Assembly (NCBI RefSeq): GCF_000717655.1
Contig: NZ_JNZY01000082.1
Span: forward strand, 1 to 6,750
Origin: Streptomyces katrae
GTDB lineage: Bacteria > Actinomycetota > Actinomycetes > Streptomycetales > Streptomycetaceae
Direction of reading: 5' to 3'
DNA: 6,750 bases
Below the pieces are notes generated by a model. That model did no database searches. It was not told the origin of the DNA and worked only from the letters and a program-made list of their open reading frames with translations. Made by a program: the position numbers and the translations under genes. Positions 1-5,725 of the stretch are shown in pieces (position 1 is the first letter of the stretch; the number at the start of each line of letters is the position of its first letter).

Positions 1-291
1 CCCCGTTCGATGTCACACAGGATTTCGAACGCTGTGCTTGTGATGCGGGGCGCCGACTTGCCGCAGCTATGGTCGGGCGCAGTCCGCGTCGATAGGGCGC
101 GCGCGGGCGAGGCCCGGTGCTGACCAGAGCGCTCTGGCGGTAACAGTACCGGGCCGCCCCCACACCAGTCCGGGCCGCTTCCGTGCTCGGCCTGAGTCCG
201 GCTGCGGCGGGAAACCTGCTGGCCCGGTGCGGCGGCTGGAGTCCCTATCGCTGACCCGTCCGGCGAGCCTCAGGGTCACGGCAGGTGGCGG
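1..291. other. Stretch without a recognisable gene
   Basis: No reading frame here resembles a known protein. Positions 1-50 can fold into a nested imperfect hairpin: CCCCG at 1-5 can pair with CGGGG at 46-50, and CACAG at 16-20 with CTGTG at 32-36. Some of its bases resemble a tRNA T-loop (TTCGA), but no tRNA can be built around it. A minus-strand frame spans most of this stretch and the MBL relic that follows, but it is rich in Arg, Pro and Ser and looks like the complement of G/C-rich coding sequence. The stretch may include eroded 5' parts of the MBL-fold gene downstream, which I could not recognise. Confidence 0.4.
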
Positions 292-583
292 GCGGGTGCG
301 AAGCCGGGGGAGGTCATCTACCGGCCCGCCGCCAACGCCTTCGTCCTGGGGCGCGACCTGTCGCAGGCCGACCCCGGACATCACACTGCTGGCGGGCACG
401 GACTCGGGCGTGGTGGCCTTCGCGGGCGACCTGTGGTGGCACGCCAACGGTCCCGCGGACGACCCCGTAGCCCCGGACCGCGAGGTACTGCGCGCCTCCC
501 GGCTGCGGGTGCTGGCCGCGGCGGACCTGATCGTGCCCGGCCACGGCGGCCCGTTCGAGGCCGATGACACCACTCCGCGCTGA
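292..583 (+). pseudogene. MBL-fold metallo-hydrolase, frameshifted 3' remnant
   Basis: This is the C-terminal end of a metallo-beta-lactamase-fold hydrolase. From about 385 to the stop at 581-583, one frame gives PDITLLAGTDSGVVAFAGD followed by LWWHANGPADDPVAPD and ends in ADLIVPGHGGPF. In this fold the Asp of the AGD motif and the His of PGHG are metal ligands. The usual TPGHTPDDITLL motif is broken: ADPGH is read at 370-384 in a different frame, where AFVLGRDLSQA precedes it, and DITLL continues in the next frame. A short deletion with a frameshift near 382 explains this. The N-terminal half, including the HxHxDH metal-binding motif, is not visible upstream, so the product cannot be active. 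The substrate cannot be told. The family assignment is firm for the tail and weaker for the part before the frameshift. Confidence 0.72.
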
Positions 584-680
584 CCGTTCCGTCCCTTTGG
601 GATCGTCGTCGAATACGAGCAAGTGATGAGAGACGTTATTCGGCATCAACCGCCTCGGGAACTGGCACGGCCCGGGTGAA
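584..680. other. Short spacer, putative 3' exon of the group II intron
   Basis: This lies between the stop of the MBL-fold relic and the inferred 3' splice site of the group II intron. Read on the minus strand from 680 it would be the 3' exon, but no frame is recognisable and no clear terminator hairpin is seen. Confidence 0.3.
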
Positions 681-734
681 GTCGGCTCGGGGAGCCCTGC
701 TGTTGTCTGCGCCAGTGGGTTTTCCCGAGCCGTC
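681..734 (-). ncRNA. Group II intron domain VI and 3' splice end
   Basis: A perfect 9-bp stem pairs CCCGAGCCG at 724-732 with CGGCTCGGG at 683-691, enclosing a 32-nt loop, directly 3' (minus strand) of domain V. The terminal AC at 682-681 matches the AY consensus at intron 3' ends. Domain VI normally carries the branch-point adenosine. The A seven bases from the end is paired here, so a bulged branch point is not obvious; some bacterial classes lack a clear bulge. The stem is clear; assigning it to domain VI is an inference from position. Confidence 0.55.
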
Positions 735-738
735 TCCC

Positions 739-770
739 GAACCGGGCGTGCCTCTCCAGGCACCGGGCTC
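739..770 (-). ncRNA. Group II intron domain V hairpin
   Basis: On the minus strand this 32-nt element begins GAGCC and ends GGTTC. The outer stem (5' GAGCCCGG against CCCGGTTC) forms with one C-C mismatch. Next comes an unpaired CG bulge on the 3' side, then an inner TGCC/GGCA stem capped by a short purine-rich loop (T-GGAG-A). This is the hallmark layout of domain V: an AGC catalytic triad near the 5' end, a two-base bulge on the 3' side and a roughly 34-nt length. The loop GGAG departs from the usual GNRA, and the C-C mismatch may be decay. Its place just after the maturase relic strongly supports the call. Confidence 0.68.
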
Positions 771-816
771 TCCACAAGTCCCGTTGTGATCAATCAGGTT
801 CTCGTGCCGCAGCCGG

Positions 817-1062
817 TCACGGTCTTGGACGGGAGTACGCGTACCAGCCCCGCAGTGCCGAGTCCAGCCGGTGCAGCAGGCCGGTCAGCGACAGCCCGAC
901 GTTCTGTCCACCGGTCAGCTCCTTCACCTGGGCCGGCACGGAACGCACGATTTCCGTGCCGGGTAGGTGTAGACGTACTGCCGATCCGTGCCCCGCTTCG
1001 GGTGGCGCCGACGCGCCACCCGAGAACGTCGAGGCCCTCGTCGATGTGTGTGAGCCGGCCAG
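817..1062 (-). pseudogene. Group II intron reverse transcriptase/maturase, C-terminal fragment in three frames
   Basis: Three consecutive minus-strand pieces in different frames make one recognisable sequence. LTHIDEGLDVLGWRV lies at about 1051-1007, PKRGTDRQYVYTYPARKS at about 1000-948, and AQVKELT followed by GLLHRLDSALRGWYAYSR at about 932-829, ending at a TGA at 817-819. The phrases 'DxxLGW', 'KRGTxxxYVYTYP' and 'LRGWxxY' are typical of the thumb/domain X region of actinobacterial group II intron RTs. That region binds the intron RNA during splicing. The seven RT blocks with the catalytic YxDD are missing, and the roughly 50-60 residues that usually follow GW-Y-FRHG are also gone. At least two frameshifts, near 1005 and 945, inactivate what remains. 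It lies just 5' of domain V, as the ORF in domain IV of such introns should. Confidence 0.75.
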
Positions 1063-1066
1063 AGGA

Positions 1067-1606
1067 TCAGGCCGTCCGGGCCGGTGTGGTCGTCCGGCCG
1101 GACCACCACACCGATCCGAGCAGCAGCACGCCGGGTGTGATACCGGCGATCAGCGCGACGAGTGCGGTGGCGGCGCCGCAGAAGGCCAGGACCAGGCCCA
1201 GGACGCCGCAGGCCGTCATTCCGCCGCCGAGCGTGCGCAGTTCGGGTCTGCTCCACACGGTCGCGAGCCCGAAGAAGTGCACGCCGACCACCGCGGCGAT
1301 CCACCCGACCGTCGCCTGCGGGGTGTGCAGCACGCGGTTGATTACGGCTAGCCCGGCGGCGACCGCCACGACCTCCGCCAGCACCACCAACCAGTACCGG
1401 CCGCCGAAGCTCGCGCCCCGGGGTTCGTCGGCGGTCTGAACGGCCTGCGTGCGGCGCCGCCCGAAGAGCACCAGCCCGAGGAACGCGGCCACACCGGCCA
1501 CGCGCAGCGGGACCTGCGCTTGCGTGGGCAGCGCGCCCGCGTTCGCCTCGATGAAGGAGAGCCCGAAACCCAAGCCGATGAGCCGGCCTATTTGATCTTT
1601 AGTCAT
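1067..1606 (-). CDS. Multi-pass membrane protein of unknown function
   Basis: I do not recognise the function of this 179-residue protein. It has hydrophobic segments at about 8-22 (weak), 33-49, 71-91, 99-118 and 127-168, the last long enough for two helices. Short Arg-rich loops (FGRRRT at 48-53; WSRPELR at 118-124) separate them. No signal peptide cleavage site or enzymatic motif is visible. The start chosen is the ATG at 1604-1606 (MTKDQIGRLIG), with a weak GGG 12 nt upstream. A second in-frame ATG at 1616-1618 would add four residues (MLAD) but leaves no room for a ribosome binding site. The frame is intact. Its stop lies within 5-10 bases of the edge of the truncated group II intron, so the last residues (GRTTTPARTA) could have been altered by that junction. 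A long plus-strand frame over the same DNA is its complement and is not coding. Confidence 0.75.
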   Translation of the reverse strand: MTKDQIGRLIGLGFGLSFIEANAGALPTQAQVPLRVAGVAAFLGLVLFGRRRTQAVQTADEPRGASFGGRYWLVVLAEVVAVAAGLAVINRVLHTPQATVGWIAAVVGVHFFGLATVWSRPELRTLGGGMTACGVLGLVLAFCGAATALVALIAGITPGVLLLGSVWWSGRTTTPARTA

Positions 1607-1619
1607 GTCAGCCAGCATC

Positions 1620-2211
1620 CCAGTCGAACGTAGATTTGGGCCGGTCGGGTCTCTGGCGATCTCTTCGTCGTGAAGGATTCGGCGTCCGCCCCGGGACCAC
1701 GGCTGACGGGCCTCAGCCGGTAGGCCAGAGGATCGGCTCGTCCAGCGCGTGGCGGCGTGGCCTATCTCGTCGACGGCGGCTCGGATGCGGTGCGCGGTAC
1801 TTCGGAGTCAGGACGTCTCTGGAGCTTTCCTGGTCGGGAGCCGTCGGAGGGCAGTTGTGCCACATCGCCGCGGGGTCGCGGGGGACGGTTCATGACAGGG
1901 TGAAGAGGATCACCGCGGTCGTCAGGTAGGCGGTGGCGGTGAGAGCGACCGGGCGGCGGCGAAGGACCGCGTAGCAGAAACCGTGTTGGGGTAGCACCAC
2001 GACTGAGGAGGTGGTGGACCATCCGTTGCTGTCCGAACCCGACGCCCAGTCAAGGGCGGTCTTGTGTGTTTCATCGCCGCGTTGATGCCCGCTCCGCGGT
2101 CCCAGCAACAGGTCGAGGGTCTCCGGGTAGCCCTCGGCACCGTTTGAGGGCTGACACGTTGTCCCGACCGGCTGAAAACAGGGGGCTTGAGCACATGGGC
2201 GATCAACCAGA
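1620..2211. other. Gene-poor stretch with possible minus-strand membrane-protein tail
   Basis: No convincing gene is visible here. One minus-strand frame ending at the TGA at 1890-1892 finishes with a hydrophobic tail, RRRPVALTATAYLTTAVILF, preceded by VVVLPQHGFCYAVL. This looks like the last transmembrane part of a membrane protein, but the sequence before it (from about 2040 upward) is low-quality and no start with a ribosome binding site fits. It may be another truncated relic. The other frames are Arg/Pro-rich shadows. The 5' part of the DNA ligase relic may once have lain at the right end of this stretch, but nothing recognisable is left. Confidence 0.35.
1700..1719. repeat. Perfect 7-bp inverted repeat (hairpin)
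   Basis: CGGCTGA at 1700-1706 and TCAGCCG at 1713-1719 are exact complements around a 6-nt spacer. The hairpin lies about 95 bp upstream of the start of the minus-strand membrane protein gene and has no T-tract on either side. It could be a terminator for something read from the right, or an operator; nothing in the sequence decides. Confidence 0.35.
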
Positions 2212-2824
2212 CGCCTTCATGGATCTGCGGCTCGTCGCGGCCCGCGCAGCACTCGCAGCGCCGCCCAGTGGCGGGCCTACTTCGTGTCGACGTGTTGCAG
2301 CTGGACGGGGTGGAGCTCCTCGCACGCCCATACCGGAAGCGCAGGGCGCTCCTGGAGGACCTGTTCACCGACCACGCCCTGACGGCCCCGTGGACCCTGT
2401 GCCCGATGACCACCGACCCGGCCACGGCGCGGGAGTGGCTGGAGTCCTGGACGGACGTGTCCGGTGTCGAGGGCGTTGTGGCCAAGGGCGTGAACCAGCC
2501 CTACCGGCCCTCCGTACGTGGCTGGACCAAGATCCGCCGCCGCGACACCACCGAAGCGATCACCGGCGCCATCACCGGCACCCTCACCCGCCCGCAACTC
2601 CTCGTCCTCGACCGCCACGACCCGGCCAGCCGCCTGCGCGCGGTCGGCCGGACGGTACCGCTGCGCCAGGAGCAGGCCCGGCAGGTGGGCGAGCACCTGG
2701 CCGCTACCGGCCCGGGGCACCCTTGGGTGGGTGTGCGGTTCGCATCCACTCGTCCGCGGGGCATCAGGTCGGCGAGGTGTCACCCCGCCCCATGCCCACA
2801 CCCAACGAGCCGGGCACGGAGTAG
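2212..2824 (+). pseudogene. ATP-dependent DNA ligase (LigD-type), truncated and frameshifted
   Basis: This is the middle and C-terminal part of an ATP-dependent DNA ligase of the kind used in bacterial end-joining. Three frames are needed. AAQWRAYFV at about 2260-2286 (motif IIIa region, usually AYFVxFD) reads on in another frame as VDVLQLDGVELLARPY. The same frame then carries motif IV (VEGVVAKG, 2466-2489) and motif V (GWTKIRRRDT, about 2520-2549) and continues into the OB-fold as AITGTLTRPQLLVLDRHDP. After GHPWVGVRF, near 2747, the match breaks; HQVGEVS at 2762-2782 in a third frame resembles the later xxLVAEVS segment. The catalytic lysine motif (KxDG) and the rest of the N-terminus are missing, so it cannot adenylate. 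No Ku, polymerase or nuclease partner is nearby. The TAG at 2822-2824 is the last stop of the third frame. Confidence 0.82.
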
Positions 2825-3364
2825 TCACATGATTGCCAGATCGACTCCGTAAGTCAGGCTGCGGACGTACCAGTCGCATTGGTTGCCATCCGCTTCCGGA
2901 ACCCGCTTGTCGTAGGTGAAACCTGACCGTCTCGCGACCGCTGCCGACCGGGAGTTATCCGGGTCCACCCGGATAACTCCCTGGGTCGCCCCTTCAGCTG
3001 CGGCGTACTGGCAGATCAGGCGGACAGCGCGGGTCACCAGTCCCTGACCGCGCCAAGCAGGGTAGAGACCGTAGGAGATGTTGACCTGTCCAGGCACCAA
3101 GCCCGCCATCTCGAACCGCAGGTCTATGTAACCCGCCAGCGTTGACTCGGCAGCCACACGGATCCCGAACGCACGCAACGGTCCACGGGCGGCCCACTGC
3201 TCAATGCAGTGGCGGAAGTACACCTCGGTGCCTTCCCGGGTGCCTGACTCCCCACTGAGCCACCGCACCAGCAGCTCGTCCTCGCCTGCCAGGTGCTCAT
3301 CGGCGTCGTCCAGACGCACAGGAGACAGAGTGACAACGCCATCCGAAAGCTTCACGTCATGCAT
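2825..3364 (-). CDS. GNAT family N-acetyltransferase (RimJ/RimL-like)
   Basis: A complete 179-residue acetyltransferase of the GNAT fold, expected to move an acetyl group from acetyl-CoA to an amine. The acceptor cannot be read from the sequence. Residues 10-16 (VVTLSPV) open the fold as in RimJ/RimL-type proteins. The acetyl-CoA loop is WRGQGLVTRAV at 104-114, close to the Q/R-x-x-G-x-G/A consensus with Val in the last position. The segment VDPDNSRSAAVARRSGF at 133-149 is the usual Asn-x-x-S-x-x-x-x-x-x-x-GF helix and strand. The start chosen is ATG 3362-3364 with GGTGG four bases upstream; the frame stays open to 3466, but the extra 34 residues have no family character. The length is normal and the frame is clean, unlike its neighbours. 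It converges on the ligase relic with no base between the two stops, and no operon partner is visible. Confidence 0.85.
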   Translation of the reverse strand: MHDVKLSDGVVTLSPVRLDDADEHLAGEDELLVRWLSGESGTREGTEVYFRHCIEQWAARGPLRAFGIRVAAESTLAGYIDLRFEMAGLVPGQVNISYGLYPAWRGQGLVTRAVRLICQYAAAEGATQGVIRVDPDNSRSAAVARRSGFTYDKRVPEADGNQCDWYVRSLTYGVDLAIM

Positions 3365-3478
3365 GCAGCCACCATCGGCCTTGCGGCACCGCACGTTCAA
3401 GCAGGTATTTGAGGAGTAGTGCACCGGCGGCGTAGGCCCGGGCGGCAGAAGCCACCAACCCATCACCTACCGCAGGCA

Positions 3479-3761
3479 GCGGTGCGGGTTGAGTGGACGA
3501 TGGCCAACCTGCCCTACTTCGTCCGGCGCATCGTGCCGAGTTCATGTCCTACGCCCCGGACATGAACCGACTGGAGGCACTGTCGATCCGGCTCGTGCTC
3601 GCCTGCGGCCAGGACTCACGCGGTGAGCTGCCCTACCGTCCGGCCGCCTTCCTGGCCGACCGTCTCAGCACGGAACTCCGGCACTTCCCGGCGGGCACAC
3701 CGGCCTGACCACGCACCCCGCCGAGTTCGGCGAGCTCCTCCGGGAGGCATTCCGAGCCTGA
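3479..3761 (+). pseudogene. Alpha/beta-hydrolase, C-terminal fragment in three frames
   Basis: Successive pieces make one alpha/beta-hydrolase C-terminus. MANLPYFVRRIVP starts at 3500, FMSYAPDMNRLEALSIRLVL follows in a second frame from about 3541, then GQDSRGELPYRPAAFLADRL, and GGHTGLTTHPAEFGELLREA in a third frame ends at the TGA at 3759-3761. The strand 'IRLVLACGQDSRG' and the 'GGHxGxxxHPxEF' end are typical of this superfamily. The His of GGH is in the position of the catalytic histidine, and the Asp of GQDS may be the acid. The nucleophile elbow (GxSxG) and the N-terminal half are absent. Frameshifts near 3538 and 3690 confirm loss of function. The substrate is unknown. A single-frame 71-residue reading exists over the middle, but it stops early and is not a real gene. 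Confidence 0.72.
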
Positions 3762-3907
3762 ACCGGAAGCACTCGCCCGGGTTGGCGCCCACCCGACGGT
3801 GGTCACTGGACGTCACATTCGCAACTGGCCGTACGTGGGGAGATCGCGGCCGTAGGACGTCGGCGTAGACCCGGGACCGGACACCAGGCTCGCCGGGATC
3901 CCAGAGC
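3762..3907. other. Junction between two relics, nothing recognised
   Basis: Between the alpha/beta-hydrolase end and the first recognisable residues of the prenyl synthase I see no motif, repeat or hairpin. The missing N-terminal half of the prenyl synthase, with its first DDxxD motif, is not encoded here in any frame. Confidence 0.35.
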
Positions 3908-4467
3908 GAGAGCAGATCGCTCGACCTGGAACGCGGCTTCGTCGTCGCACCGCACGAGGACCCCTCCACTGCGTGGCCGACCACAAGTCCGCCCGCTACT
4001 CGATCCTCGCGCCCATGCAGCTCGGACTCCTGGCCGCAGGCGCGCAGCCGGCGCTCTTCGAGACGGAGCTGCGCGACTATGCGCGGCTGGTGGGAATCTG
4101 CGGGCAGATGCGCGATGACTACCTGGACCTGTTCGGAGACGCGGCCGCCATGGGCAAGCCGACCGGGACTGACGTTCGCGACGGGAAACACAGCTATACC
4201 GTCCGTGCTCTGCTGGCGTCCGTCGACGACGCCGAGCGTCGCGTGATGGAAGCCGCACTTGGTGACCCGTCCTGCACGCCGCAGACCATTGCTGCCGTTC
4301 GGGAGATCGGGGAGCGTCGGGGCGTGACAGTCAGGATGCAGGCGGATATGCGCCGCTATGCGCAGCAGGCGTCCGCGGTGGTCGCCGGGTGGCGGTCACA
4401 GTGGAGGGAGGAGTCGGTCACCTTCTTCGAGCAGCTGCCGCTGTGGAGTGTTGAGCGAGCCAGGTGA
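3908..4467 (+). pseudogene. Polyprenyl diphosphate synthase, N-terminally truncated
   Basis: This is the C-terminal half of an all-trans polyprenyl (FPP/GGPP-type) diphosphate synthase, an enzyme that condenses isopentenyl diphosphate with allylic diphosphates. SLDLERGFVVAPHEDPS at about 3917-3967 matches the region after the usual GQxxDL motif. A frameshift near 3970 leads into VADHKSARYSILAPMQLG, which holds the conserved K-(S/T)-x-x-Y segment. The second Asp-rich motif is intact as QMRDDYLDLFGD (about 4105-4140), followed by GKPTGTDVRDGKHSYTV. The frame is then clean to the TGA at 4465-4467, ending FFEQLPLWSVERAR. The first Asp-rich motif and roughly the first 150 residues are missing, so the enzyme cannot bind its allylic substrate. 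A GTG at 3973-3975 could in principle open a 164-residue frame, but it falls inside a conserved helix and has no ribosome binding site. No terpene cyclase or other isoprenoid gene is nearby. Confidence 0.85.
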
Positions 4468-4655
4468 CCAGCGCAGGCACCACGGCGTGACGCGCCCGGT
4501 GTGCACCTCGCGGATACGAGACCGTTGCCGGGGCTGGCGCCGCCAGCTCCGCCAGGGCCTGGCGCCGGCGTTCGGGGAGGCTGTCGGCCCCGGGGAGGGC
4601 GCTGTCCATGCGGGATCCCCGGGACCAGGGGCTTCACCGGATCTCTCCCAGGAGG

Positions 4656-4678
4656 CTCCGCCCTTCAGGGCGGGGGAG
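4656..4678. repeat. IS200/IS605-like end hairpin (possible omega-RNA remnant)
   Basis: CTCCGCCC at 4656-4663, a TTCA loop, and GGGCGG...AG from 4668 form a stem with one or two extra G bases on the 3' side. The flanking bases read AGG-CTCCGCCC and GGGGGAGGAATG. This CCGCCC-TTCA-GGGCGG stem followed by GGAGGA is the style of hairpin seen at the ends of actinobacterial IS200/IS605 (TnpB-type) elements, where it forms part of the right end and the omega RNA. No tnpB or tnpA sequence is visible on either side, so at most this is an orphan end. A plain terminator with the same shape is the alternative. Confidence 0.35.
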
Positions 4679-4966
4679 GAATGGGTCCTTGGGACGAACC
4701 GAGGAGCGGCGGACTTCTCTGCACATTCGGCGTGACCTGCACTTTCGTTCGTTCTGTGAACGGTGTGGGTGCGCAGCGCTGGGCGGACGGCTGGAAGCCC
4801 GGCTCCGGGGCGGTGCGGGGGAGCGGCTCGGGGGTGTCGCGGCCGGGACACCTGGCGGCGGAGCCTGGCGTACGGGTGTCGTCGGCGCGTGTTTGCTCGG
4901 AGCACCCCGGTCCTGAATGGCGCGGCGATCCCGTCGCGCGCATCATGGGACAGGCGCGCCAAGGCT

Positions 4967-4986
4967 GGTCCCCGGGAACGGGGACC
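4967..4986 (+). promoter_or_regulatory. Hairpin in the leader of the CAP-domain gene
   Basis: GGTCCCC at 4967-4973 and GGGGACC at 4980-4986 are exact complements around a 6-nt GGGAAC loop. The hairpin ends 22 bases before the ATG at 5009. In RNA it would be stable and sit just ahead of the ribosome binding site, so it could affect translation or mRNA stability. No function is shown by the sequence. Confidence 0.35.
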
Positions 4987-5008
4987 TGAGAACAGGCCTC
5001 GGGGAGAG

Positions 5009-5710
5009 ATGAGAATCTCCATGAGGATGCGTAATCACAGCACCACGCGCACTCGCACTCGCACTCCGTATGCACGGGCTGTGATGTCGGTGGCGGCGGC
5101 GGGTGTTCTGATCGTCCCGCTCGTTCCGATGACCACGGCTGTGGCCGTGGCTCAGCCGTGGCCGCACTGCGCGGATGCGAGCCCCGACTCGTACGACAAA
5201 CCACCCCCCGCCGACCCGGGCCGCTTCGGGTACGGGGTGCTGCCCGCCATTGAGGGCATCACCTGCCTGATCAACGCGGAGCGCCAAAGGCTGGGGCTCC
5301 GGCCACTCTCGCAATCCGCCGAGCTCAGGAACGCGGCGAACAAGCACGTGACCGCCGCCCTGGCTCAGAAGTGGTGGGGCCCAGGCAAGAATCCGCACCA
5401 GAACCCGCGGGTCGCCGGTTCGGCCGAACAGCAGATCGCGGCCCGCATCAAGGACGCCGGGTACTGCGCGAACGGCAGGTCGTGGGCCGGCTACGAGATC
5501 GCCTACAACGACTGGGACGGAGAGGGCACTCCGCGGGCGGCCGTCAACTGGTGGCTGAACATCAGTAAAGGCGGCCACGCCGAGATCATCCGCGACCCCT
5601 CGCTGACCGAGTTCGGCATCGCGCCCAGGGGCGGATCGGCGGACCCGGCCGGGGTTGGGAAGAGCGATGCGGGGACCTACGTGGTCAACCTCGGCCGGTG
5701 TGAGAAGTAG
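5009..5710 (+). CDS. Secreted CAP (SCP/PR-1) domain protein
   Basis: A 233-residue protein exported by the Sec route. Residues 1-23 are Arg-rich, 25-47 are hydrophobic, and AVA at 46-48 is a good signal peptidase I site, leaving a mature part of about 185 residues. Residues 82-230 fit the bacterial CAP fold: CLINAERQRLGLRPL at 86-100 (first helix), NKHVTAALAQ at 111-120 with His113, GYEIAYN at 161-167 with Glu163, GTPRAAVNWWLN at 173-184, and GGHAEIIRDPSLTEFGIA at 188-205 with His190. His and Glu in these places form the CAP cleft. Four cysteines in the mature part (54, 86, 153, 231) could make two disulfides. The molecular role of such proteins in actinomycetes is mostly unknown. GGGGAG at 5001-5006 is only 2 nt from the first ATG; the in-frame ATG at 5021 (14 nt away) is an alternative start that still keeps the signal peptide. 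Confidence 0.85.
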   Translation: MRISMRMRNHSTTRTRTRTPYARAVMSVAAAGVLIVPLVPMTTAVAVAQPWPHCADASPDSYDKPPPADPGRFGYGVLPAIEGITCLINAERQRLGLRPLSQSAELRNAANKHVTAALAQKWWGPGKNPHQNPRVAGSAEQQIAARIKDAGYCANGRSWAGYEIAYNDWDGEGTPRAAVNWWLNISKGGHAEIIRDPSLTEFGIAPRGGSADPAGVGKSDAGTYVVNLGRCEK

Positions 5711-5725
5711 CGAGCCGGTGTGAGA
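5694..5725. repeat. Tandem 12-bp repeat across the CAP gene stop codon
   Basis: GCCGGTGTGAGA occurs at 5694-5705 and again at 5714-5725, a 20-bp period. The first copy encodes the end of the CAP protein (GRCEK) before TAG 5708-5710, and the second lies just outside it. It looks like a small local duplication. Confidence 0.6.

Larger units (their letters stand above)
681..1062 (-). mobile_element. Group II intron, 5'-truncated remnant (maturase tail plus domains V-VI)
   Basis: Reading the minus strand from 1062 downward gives the order expected at the 3' end of a bacterial group II intron: C-terminal reverse transcriptase/maturase sequence, a domain V-like hairpin at 770-739, a domain VI-like stem at 734-681, and a final AC that fits the usual AY intron end. 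The 5' part, comprising domains I-III and most of the RT, is absent; the unrelated membrane protein gene begins at the truncation point. The 3' exon would start at 680 but shows no recognisable gene. Without its 5' half and with a frameshifted maturase, the element cannot splice or move by itself. Recognition rests on order and motifs read by eye, not on a covariance-model search. Confidence 0.7.
4468..5008. other. Intergenic stretch of about 540 bp with two hairpins
   Basis: No frame here resembles a known protein, although several stay open by chance on both strands because of the high G+C. It holds an IS200/IS605-like hairpin at 4656-4678, a short perfect palindrome at 4750-4762 (CGTTC-TGT-GAACG) and a leader hairpin at 4967-4986 just before the CAP-domain gene. 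A promoter for that gene should lie in the right half, but no clear -35/-10 pair can be picked out. Confidence 0.4.

Noticed and set aside
1..50. tRNA-like T-arm at the left edge
   Set aside because: The TTCGA-type loop is present, but stem lengths are wrong and no anticodon or acceptor stem can be drawn.
67..573. 168-codon minus-strand open frame
   Set aside because: It lies opposite the MBL-fold relic, is rich in Arg, Ser and Pro, and matches no family; it is the complement of G/C-rich coding DNA.
786..1439. 217-codon plus-strand open frame
   Set aside because: It is antisense to the membrane protein gene and the maturase relic, both of which have clear protein character on the minus strand. 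Its Thr/Ala/Ser/Pro-rich sequence is that of a shadow.
1057..1734. 12-bp direct repeat GGCCAGAGGATC at 1057-1068 and 1723-1734 flanking the membrane protein gene
   Set aside because: It looks like a target-site or recombination repeat, but one 12-bp match is expected by chance in a G/C-rich window of this size, and no element ends accompany it.
1636..1929. 97-codon plus-strand frame
   Set aside because: It has no recognisable domain and an Arg/Gly-rich composition, and no ribosome binding site precedes it.
4418..4609. 63-codon minus-strand frame beginning MDSALPGADSLPERRRQ
   Set aside because: Its first half has fair codon use and a weak GGGA ahead, but it runs antisense into the conserved end of the prenyl synthase and resembles no known protein.
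4763..5008. Extended N-terminus for the CAP-domain protein
   Set aside because: The frame is open upstream, but the added residues are Gly/Arg-rich, would bury the signal peptide inside the protein, and have no ribosome binding site.
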